Source: Acetobacteraceae bacterium | Lineage (GTDB): Bacteria; Pseudomonadota; Alphaproteobacteria; Acetobacterales; Acetobacteraceae | Assembly (NCBI GenBank): GCA_019689515.1 | Contig: JADGHI010000198.1 | Location: 1 to 6,953, forward strand | DNA: 6,953 nt | Reading direction: 5' to 3' | Part shown: piece by piece, positions 1 to 6,282 of the stretch | Position numbering within the stretch: the stretch's first letter is position 1 | Layout of the letters: every line of letters starts with the position of its first letter | Position numbers and translations under genes: made by a program | The notes under the pieces: model-generated | Databases searched by the model: none | What the model was told of the DNA's origin: nothing | What the model saw: the letters and a program-made list of their open reading frames with translations, nothing else

Positions 1-1190
1 GGCCCGACACGGTCGAAGGCGCCCCGCGCGCGCGGGGCCTTGCCGCCCAGCCACCAGGGCCGCATCGCCGCGCGGTGACGGCCGTAGCCGGCGAAGAGCT
101 CGTCGCCGCCCTCGCCGGACAGCACCACCTTGATCCCCGCCTCGCGCGCGCGCCGGGCGAGGAACCAGGTCGGGACAATGGCGTAATCCGCCGCCGGATC
201 GTCCATGCAGGCAACGATCGCGGGCAGGTGGCGCCAGACGTCGGCGGCGCCGATCAGGATCGTGTCGTGCTCCGCCCCCGCGGCGCGGGCGGCGGCGGCG
301 GCGCGCGCCCGCTCGTCGGCCGCGCCGGGCGCGCCGAAGCCGGCGGTGAAGGCACGCACGGGCCGGTCGCTGAGCCGCGCCATCAGGGCGAGGACCGCCG
401 CGCTGTCGGTGCCGCCGGAGAGGAACATGCCGTAGGGCACGTCGCTCCGCTGGTGCAGCTCCACGCTCTCGGTGAGCGCGGCGTCGAGGCGTTCGAGCGC
501 CGCCTCCTCGGAGATCTGCTCCGGCGGTCCCTCCGGCAAGGCGGGGCGGCGGTGGCGCTCGACCACGGCGCCGTCGGCGATCACCACCGTCTCGCCGGGC
601 AGGACGCGGCGGATGCCCTCGAAGATGGTCTCGGCGCCGGTGGTGAACTGGAGCTGCAGCAGCTCGTCCTGCTCCCCCTTCCGCAGCCGCGGCGCGACCA
701 GCCCCGCCGCCAAAAGCGCCTGCGGCTCCGAGGCGAAGGCAAGGCCGCCCGCGACCTCGGCGATGTAGAGCGGCTTGATGCCGAAGGGGTCGCGCGCGAG
801 CACCACGCGCCGCGCCGCGCGGTCGTGCAGCGCCAGCGCGTACATGCCGCGCAGGCGGTCCACGAAGCCCGCGCCCTCGCGCCGCCAGAGGTGCAGCGGC
901 GGCTCGCAGTCGCTCTGCGTGGCGCAGTCGAGCTGGTGGTCGCGCCGCAGCTCCCGGTAGTTGTAGATCTCGCCATTGGCGCAGAGCGCCACCGGCCCGG
1001 CGCGCAGCGGCTGGTCGCCGGTGGCGAGGTCAATGATGGCGAGCCGCGTGTGGACGAAGGCCGTGCCGCCGGCGACGTGCCGCCCCACCCCGTCCGGTCC
1101 ACGATGGGCGAGCGCGCCGGCCAGCGCATCCAGCGCCGCGGCGTCCACCGCGTGCCCCGGTTTCAGCACCAGGCCGGCGAGGCCGCACAT
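1..1190 (-). CDS. asnB: AsnB-type glutamine-dependent asparagine synthase / amidotransferase (C-terminus off the left edge)
   Basis: The frame runs open from the ATG at 1190 to the window edge, giving 396 residues of a family usually about 550-650 long; the C-terminal part of the synthetase domain is missing. The protein begins MCGLAG, so Cys2 becomes the N-terminal nucleophile of the class II glutaminase domain. Other glutaminase residues are present: HRGPDG (29-34), Arg49 in RLAIID, Asn72 in NGEIYN, and Asp94 in SDCE. The synthetase domain has the ATP-pyrophosphatase loop SGGTDS (258-263) and GEGGDELFAGYG (359-370). By family knowledge it transfers ammonia from glutamine to a carboxylate activated with ATP, normally aspartate, in the cytoplasm. 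It is the last visible gene of a glycosyltransferase operon, overlaps the GT4 stop by one base, and has a good ribosome site. The context allows a sugar-amidating role like that proposed for WbpS; this is inference. The family call is secure, the substrate is not. Confidence 0.93.
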   Translation of the reverse strand, partial: MCGLAGLVLKPGHAVDAAALDALAGALAHRGPDGVGRHVAGGTAFVHTRLAIIDLATGDQPLRAGPVALCANGEIYNYRELRRDHQLDCATQSDCEPPLHLWRREGAGFVDRLRGMYALALHDRAARRVVLARDPFGIKPLYIAEVAGGLAFASEPQALLAAGLVAPRLRKGEQDELLQLQFTTGAETIFEGIRRVLPGETVVIADGAVVERHRRPALPEGPPEQISEEAALERLDAALTESVELHQRSDVPYGMFLSGGTDSAAVLALMARLSDRPVRAFTAGFGAPGAADERARAAAAARAAGAEHDTILIGAADVWRHLPAIVACMDDPAADYAIVPTWFLARRAREAGIKVVLSGEGGDELFAGYGRHRAAMRPWWLGGKAPRARGAFDRVG

Positions 1191-2308
1191 CAGCCCGCCT
1201 CCACGGCGCGGCGCTGCTGCGCCTCCGATGCCGCCGCCGCGGCGGCCGCTCCGTCATTCGCCACGCCAAGGGGGCGCCCGGCGGCAGCGGGCGCGACGGC
1301 GTGCAGGAAGGCCCGCCAGCGCTCCAGCACCGGCCCCTCGGCATGGGCGCGCTCGAACTCCGCCCGCCCGGCGGCGGCGAGCGCGGCGGCACGCGCCGGG
1401 TCGGCGAGCAGCCCGGCGATCGCGCCCGCCAGCGCCGCCGCATCCTCGCGCGGCACCAGCAGGCCGGTCACGCCGTCCACGATCAGCTCGCTCGGCCCCT
1501 GCACCGCCGCCGCCACCACGGGCCGCGCGGCGGACCATGCCTCCAGCACCACGTTGCCGAGCGGCTCGTGGCGCGAGGGGCAGACGAACACCGTGCAGGC
1601 GGCGAGCAGCGCGCCGATGTCCTGGCGCCAGCCGAGGAAGTCCACGCGCTCCGCCACGCCGAGCGAGCGCGCGAGCCGCGTGAGCGCCGCCCGCTCCGGC
1701 CCCTCGCCGGCGAGGGCGAGGCGCGTGTCGGGCGGCAGCAGCGCCAGGGCGCGCAGCAGCACGTCGAAGCCCTTGTTCGGGTGCAGGCGGCCGAGCGCGA
1801 GCAGCCAGCGTGTCCCGGGCGGCGCGGGCGGCAGCGCGGCCGGGGCGGCGCCGGCCAGGTCGTGCGCGAAATTCGGCACGAAATGCGCCCGCTCGCGCGG
1901 CCAGCCCTGGGCGACGAACCAGTCGCGCAGCGCCCGCGTGTTACCGACGAGATGGTCGCAGCGGCGGTAGTACTTGAGGTCGTAGTAACCGCCGAGGCGC
2001 CCGACCAGCGTCCAGGGCCCGCGCGGGGCGAAGCGCGCGGCGCGGTTCTGCCAGGCCACCACCACCTGCGGCCGGAAGCGCGCGAGGGTCCGGGCGAGCG
2101 CCGGGCCGGTGCGCAGGTCGAAATAGCCGCCGAAGCCGAGCTCCACCAGCTCGAGCCCACCAGCGCGCAGCCGCGCGGCACGGCCCGCGTCGCGGCGGAT
2201 CACCGCCAGCACCTCCTCGCCGGCCGCGTGCTGCGCGAGGCAGAGCCGCTCGAAGAACGCCTCGGCGCCGCCCATCGGCGCGCCGGCCATGACGTGCGCG
2301 ATCCTCAT
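1190..2308 (-). CDS. glycosyltransferase family 4 (GT-B fold), probable surface-glycan assembly
   Basis: This is a 372-residue retaining GT4 glycosyltransferase, of normal length for the family. The N-terminal Rossmann half opens MRIAHVMAGAPMGGAEAFFE, with the glycine-rich acceptor-side loop MGGAE at 12-16. The C-terminal half has GRLHPNKGFD (173-182), whose Arg174 and Lys179 fit the usual nucleotide-sugar phosphate contacts. It also has the E-x7-E motif from Glu248 to Glu256 in EPLGNVVLE, and GVTGLLVP (279-286). There is no signal peptide or membrane segment, so it should act at the cytoplasmic face on a nucleotide-sugar donor. The tail after about residue 338 is alanine-rich and looks unstructured. 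The start shares ATGA with the GT2 stop, and the stop shares TGATG with the amidotransferase start. The frame stays open far upstream through the GT2 gene, but that extension does not resemble a protein. Donor and acceptor cannot be read from the sequence. Confidence 0.93.
   Translation of the reverse strand: MRIAHVMAGAPMGGAEAFFERLCLAQHAAGEEVLAVIRRDAGRAARLRAGGLELVELGFGGYFDLRTGPALARTLARFRPQVVVAWQNRAARFAPRGPWTLVGRLGGYYDLKYYRRCDHLVGNTRALRDWFVAQGWPRERAHFVPNFAHDLAGAAPAALPPAPPGTRWLLALGRLHPNKGFDVLLRALALLPPDTRLALAGEGPERAALTRLARSLGVAERVDFLGWRQDIGALLAACTVFVCPSRHEPLGNVVLEAWSAARPVVAAAVQGPSELIVDGVTGLLVPREDAAALAGAIAGLLADPARAAALAAAGRAEFERAHAEGPVLERWRAFLHAVAPAAAGRPLGVANDGAAAAAAASEAQQRRAVEAG
1198..1202 (-). 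promoter_or_regulatory. Shine-Dalgarno site of the asnB-like gene
   Basis: The minus strand reads GGAGG, 7 nt before the ATG at 1190. It lies inside the last codons of the upstream GT4 gene. It is the strongest ribosome site among the minus-strand starts I inspected, and it fixes the start that leaves Cys at position 2. The amidotransferase could therefore be initiated on its own as well as by re-initiation at the TGATG overlap. Confidence 0.75.
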
Positions 2309-3168
2309 GGCGCGCCCCGTCCGGCGACGGACGCCGGCCGCACGACGGGCCGCGGCGCCGCGTCGCCCGTGCCCTGCGGTGCGGCGCCGCCGTGCCGCTC
2401 CGGCTCCAGCTTCGCCTTGAGGTGCCCGAGCAGCGGATAGAGGCCGGCGCAGAGCGCGATCAGCAGCCCCCAGCCGCCCTCGCGCCAGCCGCCCCGGCGG
2501 AAGTAGCACTTGCAGAAGCGCGAGACGAAGCGGCGGAGGTTGTTCGCCGTCGAGCCGATCTCGCCGCTCGCGATTAGATCCGCCGCGCGCGCATCGGTGT
2601 AGCGATCGAGCCGGCGCAGCATGTCGGAGATGTCGCGGTCCACGTAGTGCACCAGCGCATGGGTGAGGCGCGGCCCCTGCTCGCCGCGCCATTCGAGGGC
2701 GGGATGCACGCGCTGCGGCTTCCAGCGCTTCGCGCCACGGCGCGACAGGCGCGGCACGGAGGTGGTGCCGAAGCTCCCACCCCAGCCGTGCCGCACAAGA
2801 CGCGTGCCGATGTAGTTGTCGACCGGCACCTCGTGCCAGGCATGGGTGGAGGTGGCGATCACGCGCCGCACCTCCTCGGCGAGGGCCGGCGGCACGCGCT
2901 CGTCGGCGTCCACCTCGAGGATCCAATCGCCGGTGCAGGCGTCGAGGCCGGCGTTCCGCCGGTCGCCCTCGATCTCCCAGGCGCCTTCGAGGACCCGCGC
3001 GCCGTGCGCCCGCGCGATCTCCGCGCTGGCATCGGTGGTGCGGTCGAGCACGACGACGACCTCGTCGGCGAAGGTGAGGGCCGAGAGGCAGTCGGCGAGC
3101 TGCGCAGCCTCGTTGCGCGCCACGACGAGAGCAGAGAGGCGGGGCGGAGGCGGGGATGGCGCGGTCAT
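2305..3168 (-). CDS. glycosyltransferase family 2, WaaE/KdtX-like (LPS core type)
   Basis: This is a 287-residue inverting GT-A glycosyltransferase. After a proline-rich start, the nucleotide-binding strand LSALVVARNEA lies at 11-21. ADEVVVVLDRTTD (34-46) and GDRRNAGLDACTGDW (68-82) follow. The metal-binding DxD is Asp87-Ala-Asp89 in EVDADER. KPQRVHPALEW (150-160) resembles the acceptor-side motif of WaaE/KdtX-type lipopolysaccharide core transferases, which is why I prefer that subgroup. A hydrophobic stretch at 233-250 may sit in the membrane interface. The last 30 residues are rich in Pro, Gly and Ala and are probably disordered. The ATG overlaps the GT9 stop as ATGA, and its own stop overlaps the GT4 start in the same way. 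No Shine-Dalgarno site is visible, so translation probably depends on coupling. The likely role is adding a sugar to the LPS core; the exact sugar is unknown. Confidence 0.92.
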   Translation of the reverse strand: MTAPSPPPPRLSALVVARNEAAQLADCLSALTFADEVVVVLDRTTDASAEIARAHGARVLEGAWEIEGDRRNAGLDACTGDWILEVDADERVPPALAEEVRRVIATSTHAWHEVPVDNYIGTRLVRHGWGGSFGTTSVPRLSRRGAKRWKPQRVHPALEWRGEQGPRLTHALVHYVDRDISDMLRRLDRYTDARAADLIASGEIGSTANNLRRFVSRFCKCYFRRGGWREGGWGLLIALCAGLYPLLGHLKAKLEPERHGGAAPQGTGDAAPRPVVRPASVAGRGAP

Positions 3169-4154
3169 CGGGCGACGGCGGCGGTAGCGGCGCTGGATGG
3201 TTCCGCGAGGCCCAGGGCGGGCGCCTTCGCCGGTCCCCCGTCCGCCAGCAGGCGGCGCGCGGCGGCGACCACCTCCGCGACCTCGATCGCCGCCATCTCG
3301 CCCTTCGCGGGGGCACCGGGCGCAATCACCGCGGCCGCGCGCGCGCCCACCGGCCCGTACTCCTCAGCCGAGGTCGGGCCGAACAGGCCGAGCGTCGGCG
3401 TGCCGACCGCAGCGGCGAGGTGCATCAGCCCGGAATCGTTGCCGACGAACAGCGCGCAGCGCGCCAGCGCGGCCGCGGCTTCCGGGATCTCCAGCCGGCC
3501 GACGAGGTCCACCGAGTCGGGCGGCAGGGCCGCGAGCAAGGGCGCGGCGAGCGCGCGCTCGGCCTCGCCGGGCCCACCGAACACCACGGCGCGGGCGCCG
3601 GGCAGCGGGCCGTCCGGCGCGCTCAGGGCGCGGAACAGGGCGAGGAAACGCTCGGAAGGCCAGATCTTGCGTGTCCAGTTCGCGGTCGGGCCGAGGCCGA
3701 TCCAGGCCCTCCCCGCGACATCCGGCAGCAGGGCCGCCGCCCGAGCGCGATCGGCCTCGGCGGTCCAGACGACGGGGACCGGCAGGGCGTTCTGAAGCCC
3801 CAGCACGGCCGCGAGATGGCCGGTCCGGTGCCCGGGTCGCCGCCCGCCGCGCATCACCGCGCGCCGGCGCGCCCGCAGCATCCAGGCAAGCGCCGAGCCG
3901 CGCAGGTCCACCACCAGGTCCCAGCGCACCGGCAGCACGGCAGCGAGCAGCTTCAGCCAGTGGGCGCGGAAACGGCGCTTGGTGAGCACGATGGTGCGCG
4001 CGCGGTTCGGCATGCGCGCGAAGACGCCCTCGGCGGCCGGGCCGCAGGCGATGGTGATGGCCGCCTCGGGATGGGTGCGGATCAGATGGGCCAGCAGGCC
4101 GGTCGAGAGGACCGCATCGCCGAGGCGGGTCGCGGTGACGAACAGGATGCGCAC
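3165..4154 (-). CDS. glycosyltransferase family 9, ADP-heptose:LPS heptosyltransferase-like
   Basis: This is a 329-residue GT9 protein of normal length. I chose the GTG at 4154 because the protein then begins MRILFVTATRLGDAV, the usual family start, and AAGGG stands 7 nt before it. Asp13 matches the proposed catalytic base of WaaC. WIGLGPTANWTRKIWP (151-166) is the donor phosphate region. GNDSGLMHLAAAVGTPT (238-254) followed by LFGPT (257-261) is the GT9 signature. GDAVLSTGLLAHLIRTHP also fits heptosyltransferases. Family members move a heptose, or a related sugar, from an ADP-sugar to inner-core lipopolysaccharide at the cytoplasmic side of the inner membrane. The C-terminal 20 residues are Ala/Pro-rich. 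The gene leads the four-gene overlapping block, and its stop shares ATGA with GT2. WaaC, WaaF or another GT9 member cannot be told apart here. Confidence 0.92.
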   Translation of the reverse strand: MRILFVTATRLGDAVLSTGLLAHLIRTHPEAAITIACGPAAEGVFARMPNRARTIVLTKRRFRAHWLKLLAAVLPVRWDLVVDLRGSALAWMLRARRRAVMRGGRRPGHRTGHLAAVLGLQNALPVPVVWTAEADRARAAALLPDVAGRAWIGLGPTANWTRKIWPSERFLALFRALSAPDGPLPGARAVVFGGPGEAERALAAPLLAALPPDSVDLVGRLEIPEAAAALARCALFVGNDSGLMHLAAAVGTPTLGLFGPTSAEEYGPVGARAAAVIAPGAPAKGEMAAIEVAEVVAAARRLLADGGPAKAPALGLAEPSSAATAAVAR

Positions 4155-4161
4155 GGCACCG

Positions 4162-4166
4162 CCCTT
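4162..4166 (-). promoter_or_regulatory. Shine-Dalgarno site of the GT9 gene
   Basis: The minus strand reads AAGGG, 7 nt before the GTG at 4154. Together with the family-typical N-terminus, it supports the GTG start over longer forms of the same frame. That frame stays open upstream through the spacer and into the cupin gene. Confidence 0.6.
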
Positions 4167-4303
4167 AGCACGCCCGGCGCCACGGGCGAACCGGGCGGCC
4201 GGGGCGGCGTGGCCGGCCCGTGGCCGGCGGAGGCCGCGCCCGCCGCCCGGGCTCGCCGCTGTCCGGCCCGCTCCCCGCCACGGGGGCGCAAGGGGCCGGC
4301 GGC

Positions 4304-4331
4304 GAGGCGGGGGAGTGCGCCCCCCGCCCTC
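4304..4331 (-). terminator. GC hairpin just after the cupin stop, possible terminator
   Basis: On the minus strand, two bases after the TAA of the cupin gene, a GAGG-G-CGGGGG arm pairs with CCCCCGCCTC. This makes a stem of about 10 bp with one bulged G and a loop of 7-8 nt. It is the right place and shape for a terminator or a 3'-end-protecting hairpin. No U-tract follows on the minus strand, so classical intrinsic termination is uncertain and partial readthrough into the glycosyltransferase operon is possible. Confidence 0.4.
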
Positions 4332-4333
4332 GT

Positions 4334-4840
4334 TTAGCTTGCCGTGCCGGACGGCGCCTTGTGGATCGGGTCCACCCAGAGCACCTCCTCGGGCTTCTCC
4401 ACCGGCTCGATGTCGAGGTTGACCACCACCGCCTCGTTGTCGCTGCGCACCAGCACGCATTCCAGCGTCTCGTCGGTGCTGGCGTTGATCTCCTGGTGCG
4501 GGACGTAGGGCGGCACGTAGATGAAGTCGCCCGGCCCGGCCTCGGCGACGTATTCCAGCTTCTCGCCCCAGCGCATCCGGGCGCGGCCGCGGATGACGTA
4601 GATCACGCTCTCCAGCGGGCCGTGGTGGTGCGCGCCGGTCTTGGCGTTGGGGTGGATGTGCACCGTGCCGGCCCAGATCTTCTGCGCGCCGACGCGGGCG
4701 TAGTTGATCGCCGCGGCGCGGTTCATGCCCGGCGTCTGCGCCGTGTTGGTGTCCAGGCTGCTGCCCGGGATCACGCGGACGCCGGTGTGCTTCCAGCCGT
4801 CCGGCGGGATGTCGTGGTGCGCGTGGCCGTCATGCGGCAT
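4334..4840 (-). CDS. small single-domain cupin protein, function unknown
   Basis: This is a 168-residue single-domain cupin. The start is the ATG at 4840, with GGAG 8 nt before it. The same frame is open further upstream but has no better start. Cupin motif 1 is clear: His71, His73 and Glu77 in HHHGPLE, then RGRARMRWGE. Motif 2 is GDFIYVPPYVPHQEIN (104-119), with His115 as fourth ligand and Asn119 closing the motif. A metal-binding site, three His plus one Glu, is therefore complete. The N-terminus is His-rich (His3, 6, 8, 9) and could be an extra metal site. There is no signal peptide, so it is probably cytoplasmic. Cupins of this shape can be dioxygenases, isomerases or ligand sensors, and nothing in the sequence decides. 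It lies alone between two spacers and is followed by a hairpin, so it is probably its own transcription unit. It may not belong to the glycan operon. Confidence 0.88.
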   Translation of the reverse strand: MPHDGHAHHDIPPDGWKHTGVRVIPGSSLDTNTAQTPGMNRAAAINYARVGAQKIWAGTVHIHPNAKTGAHHHGPLESVIYVIRGRARMRWGEKLEYVAEAGPGDFIYVPPYVPHQEINASTDETLECVLVRSDNEAVVVNLDIEPVEKPEEVLWVDPIHKAPSGTAS

Positions 4841-4848
4841 GGGGTGGG

Positions 4849-4852
4849 CTCC
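4849..4852 (-). promoter_or_regulatory. Shine-Dalgarno site of the cupin gene
   Basis: The minus strand reads GGAG, 8 nt before the ATG at 4840. It decides this start over the longer open frame, which extends about 33 codons further with no comparable site. Confidence 0.55.
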
Positions 4853-4925
4853 GTCCGAGTAGTAGGCTGCGGCGGGGAGGCAAGGCGCCGGACCGGCCGT
4901 CTGCCCGCCGCATGGGGAACCCGCC

Positions 4926-4952
4926 AGATAACGCGGCAAATCCAGCGGGCAA
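4926..4952 (-). promoter_or_regulatory. weak sigma-70-like promoter candidate for the cupin gene
   Basis: The minus strand reads TTGCCC (4952-4947), 15 nt, then TTATCT (4931-4926), about 85 nt before the cupin ATG. It lies in the least GC-rich part of the window. The spacing is shorter than the usual 16-18 nt and both hexamers are imperfect, so this is only a candidate. Confidence 0.2.
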
Positions 4953-4999
4953 GTGCAATCCGCCGCGATGCGAGACGCTGCTCCCGCATGGGTCCGAAA

Positions 5000-5014
5000 G
5001 AGGAATTGTTCCTC
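5000..5014 (-). repeat. inverted repeat GAGGAA-n3-TTCCTC: operator or small terminator
   Basis: A perfect 6+6 bp inverted repeat with a 3-nt centre stands in the aminotransferase-cupin spacer. It is unusually AT-rich for this genome. On the minus strand it is followed by TTT, so it could act as a short terminator for the aminotransferase. It also lies about 50 nt upstream of the cupin promoter candidate, where an operator would fit. The sequence does not choose between these. Confidence 0.35.
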
Positions 5015-5018
5015 CGCG

Positions 5019-5034
5019 GGCGCGACGGCGCGCC
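5019..5034. repeat. GC inverted repeat GGCGCG-n4-CGCGCC, also found inside the aminotransferase gene
   Basis: A perfect 6+6 bp inverted repeat with a 4-nt loop lies directly beside the AT-richer one at 5000-5014. The same 16 bases recur at 5318-5333 within the aminotransferase coding region. Two adjacent hairpins just after the aminotransferase stop may form its 3' end. Chance similarity is possible in DNA this rich in G and C. Confidence 0.3.
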
Positions 5035-5073
5035 ACTTCCTGCTTCGCCCGGCCTACGACGACTCCGGCCCGG

Positions 5074-6282
5074 TCAGCCGAGCGCCGCCGCGCGCAGCCG
5101 CGCGGGCACCGCCTCGATCGCGTCGAGGCCGGCATTGGCGAAGGCGAGGCGCAAGTGCCGTTCCTGTCCCGGCCCGAAGAACGGCCCGGGCAGGGCGAGC
5201 AGCCCGGCCTCGACGGCCAGGCGCTCCGCGGCCGCGAGCGCGTCGGGCGCGCGCTCCGGCAGGCGCAGATAGGCGAAATAGGCGCCGCGCGCATCGAGCC
5301 GCCAGTCGCCCGCCAGCGGCGCGACGGCGCGCCGGAAGGCCGCAGCGCGTTCGGCCATGAGCGTGCGGTTCTCCGCGCGCCAGTCGCGCAGCCCCTCGAC
5401 GGCCCAGGTGAGCGCTGATTGTGCCGCGCGCGGGGCGCAGATCTGCATCGTGTCGAGCGCCTTCATCAGCGCCACGCGGAAGGCCGGCCCCGCGAGGATC
5501 GCGCCGACCCGGTGCCCCGGCACGCAATAGGCCTTCGAGAAGGAGTAGAGCTGCACGACACCGCCGGCGTCACGCCAACCCGCGTCGGCGAACAGCGGAT
5601 GCGGCGGCAGCGCCTCCTCCGGCAGGAAGTCGCGATAGGTCTCGTCCAGCACCAGCCAGGCGCGGCGGTCGCGGCACAGCGCGGCGAAGCGCGCGATGAG
5701 GTCGGGCGGGTAGGTCGCGCCGGTCGGGTTGTTGGGCGTGACGAGCACGATGGCGCGCAGGCGCGGATGCTCGTGCAGCAGCGCGGCGGCACGGTCGGGA
5801 TCGGGGACGAAGCCGTCCTCCGCGCGGCAGGGCAGCGGGATCGCCACGATGCCGAGCATGGAGAGCGCCATGCGGTGGTTGAAGTACCAGGGCGTGGGCA
5901 GCAGCACCGCCTCGCCCTCCCCGGCGAGCACCGTCATGGCCATGGTGAAGGCGAGGTTGCCGCCGGCGGTGATCGCCACGTCGTCCGCCGCGACCGGCGC
6001 GGCGTAGGCGCGCGCGATGTCGGCGGCGAGCGCCTCGCGCAGCGCGGGCTCGCCGTCGATCGGGCCGTAGCCGGCACTCGCGCGGTCGCCCGCTGCCGCG
6101 GCAAGCCGGGCGAGCAGATCGGGATGCGGCGGGTAGCCGGGCACCGCCTGGGTGAGATCGAGCAACGGCCCGGCCGCGCCGGCATAGCGCGCGGCCCAGG
6201 CGCGCACCGCGGGGATCGGCGGCGCGCCGGTGGCGCGGATGCGTGGGGAGAGCGGCAGGTCGGCTGCTGCGGGGGCGTCCAT
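5074..6282 (-). CDS. PLP-dependent class I/II aminotransferase (fold type I)
   Basis: This is a 402-residue aminotransferase of typical length. It has the family motifs in order: GYGPIDGEPALREAL (71-85); TAGGNLAF (105-112), which binds the cofactor phosphate; PTPWYF (129-134) for ring stacking; NNPTG (184-188); Asp213 in DETYRDF; and the Schiff-base Lys250 in YSFSKAY. Arg258 in PGHRVG, and Arg378 in HLRLAF that grips the substrate carboxylate, complete the set. All catalytic residues are present, so it should be active in the cytoplasm, moving amino groups between an amino acid and a 2-oxo acid; the substrate cannot be told. I chose the ATG at 6282. Another in-frame ATG at 6318 would add 12 residues, but those codons (GAA, ACT among them) lack the usual GC bias. 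Neither start has a good ribosome site. It follows the DNA glycosylase by 44 nt and may be cotranscribed. Confidence 0.92.
   Translation of the reverse strand: MDAPAAADLPLSPRIRATGAPPIPAVRAWAARYAGAAGPLLDLTQAVPGYPPHPDLLARLAAAAGDRASAGYGPIDGEPALREALAADIARAYAAPVAADDVAITAGGNLAFTMAMTVLAGEGEAVLLPTPWYFNHRMALSMLGIVAIPLPCRAEDGFVPDPDRAAALLHEHPRLRAIVLVTPNNPTGATYPPDLIARFAALCRDRRAWLVLDETYRDFLPEEALPPHPLFADAGWRDAGGVVQLYSFSKAYCVPGHRVGAILAGPAFRVALMKALDTMQICAPRAAQSALTWAVEGLRDWRAENRTLMAERAAAFRRAVAPLAGDWRLDARGAYFAYLRLPERAPDALAAAERLAVEAGLLALPGPFFGPGQERHLRLAFANAGLDAIEAVPARLRAAALG

Larger units (their letters stand above)
4155..4333. other. 179-nt intergenic spacer, about 87% G+C
   Basis: This spacer lies between the cupin stop and the GT9 start. 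By hand count only 23 of 179 bases are A or T. It holds the hairpin at 4304-4331, a second perfect small hairpin at 4273-4285 (CCCCG, loop CCA, CGGGG), and a 9-bp direct repeat GTGGCCGGC at 4209-4217 and 4220-4228. I see no recognisable -35/-10 pair for the glycosyltransferase operon. Its promoter is therefore either atypical or lies upstream of the cupin. Confidence 0.6.

Noticed and set aside
75..1970. Plus-strand open frame of 631 codons, and others such as 1301-2440, 2647-3795 and 3156-4337
   Set aside because: They run opposite to clear enzyme genes with intact motifs. Their translations are Arg/Ala/Gly/Pro-rich with no recognisable domain. In DNA this GC-rich, stop codons are scarce in mirror frames.
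1190..3325. A 711-codon minus-strand frame that would extend the GT4 protein at its N-terminus
   Set aside because: The extra 339 residues cover the whole GT2 gene in another frame and look like random Arg/Ala-rich sequence. The family-typical N-terminus begins at 2308.
4209..4228. Short tandem GTGGCCGGC repeat as a possible mobile-element or array remnant
   Set aside because: It has only two copies of 9 bp in a spacer of about 87% G+C, with no flanking duplication or transposase.
4916..5008. GGAAC elements as the -35 of an EcfG-type general stress promoter
   Set aside because: I checked both strands: no CGTT-like -10 stands 16-18 nt from either GGAAC (4916-4920 plus strand, or inside the inverted repeat on the minus strand).
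4841..5073. A small gene in the spacer between aminotransferase and cupin
   Set aside because: Open frames here are short, lack a ribosome site and show no protein-like composition. The region looks regulatory.
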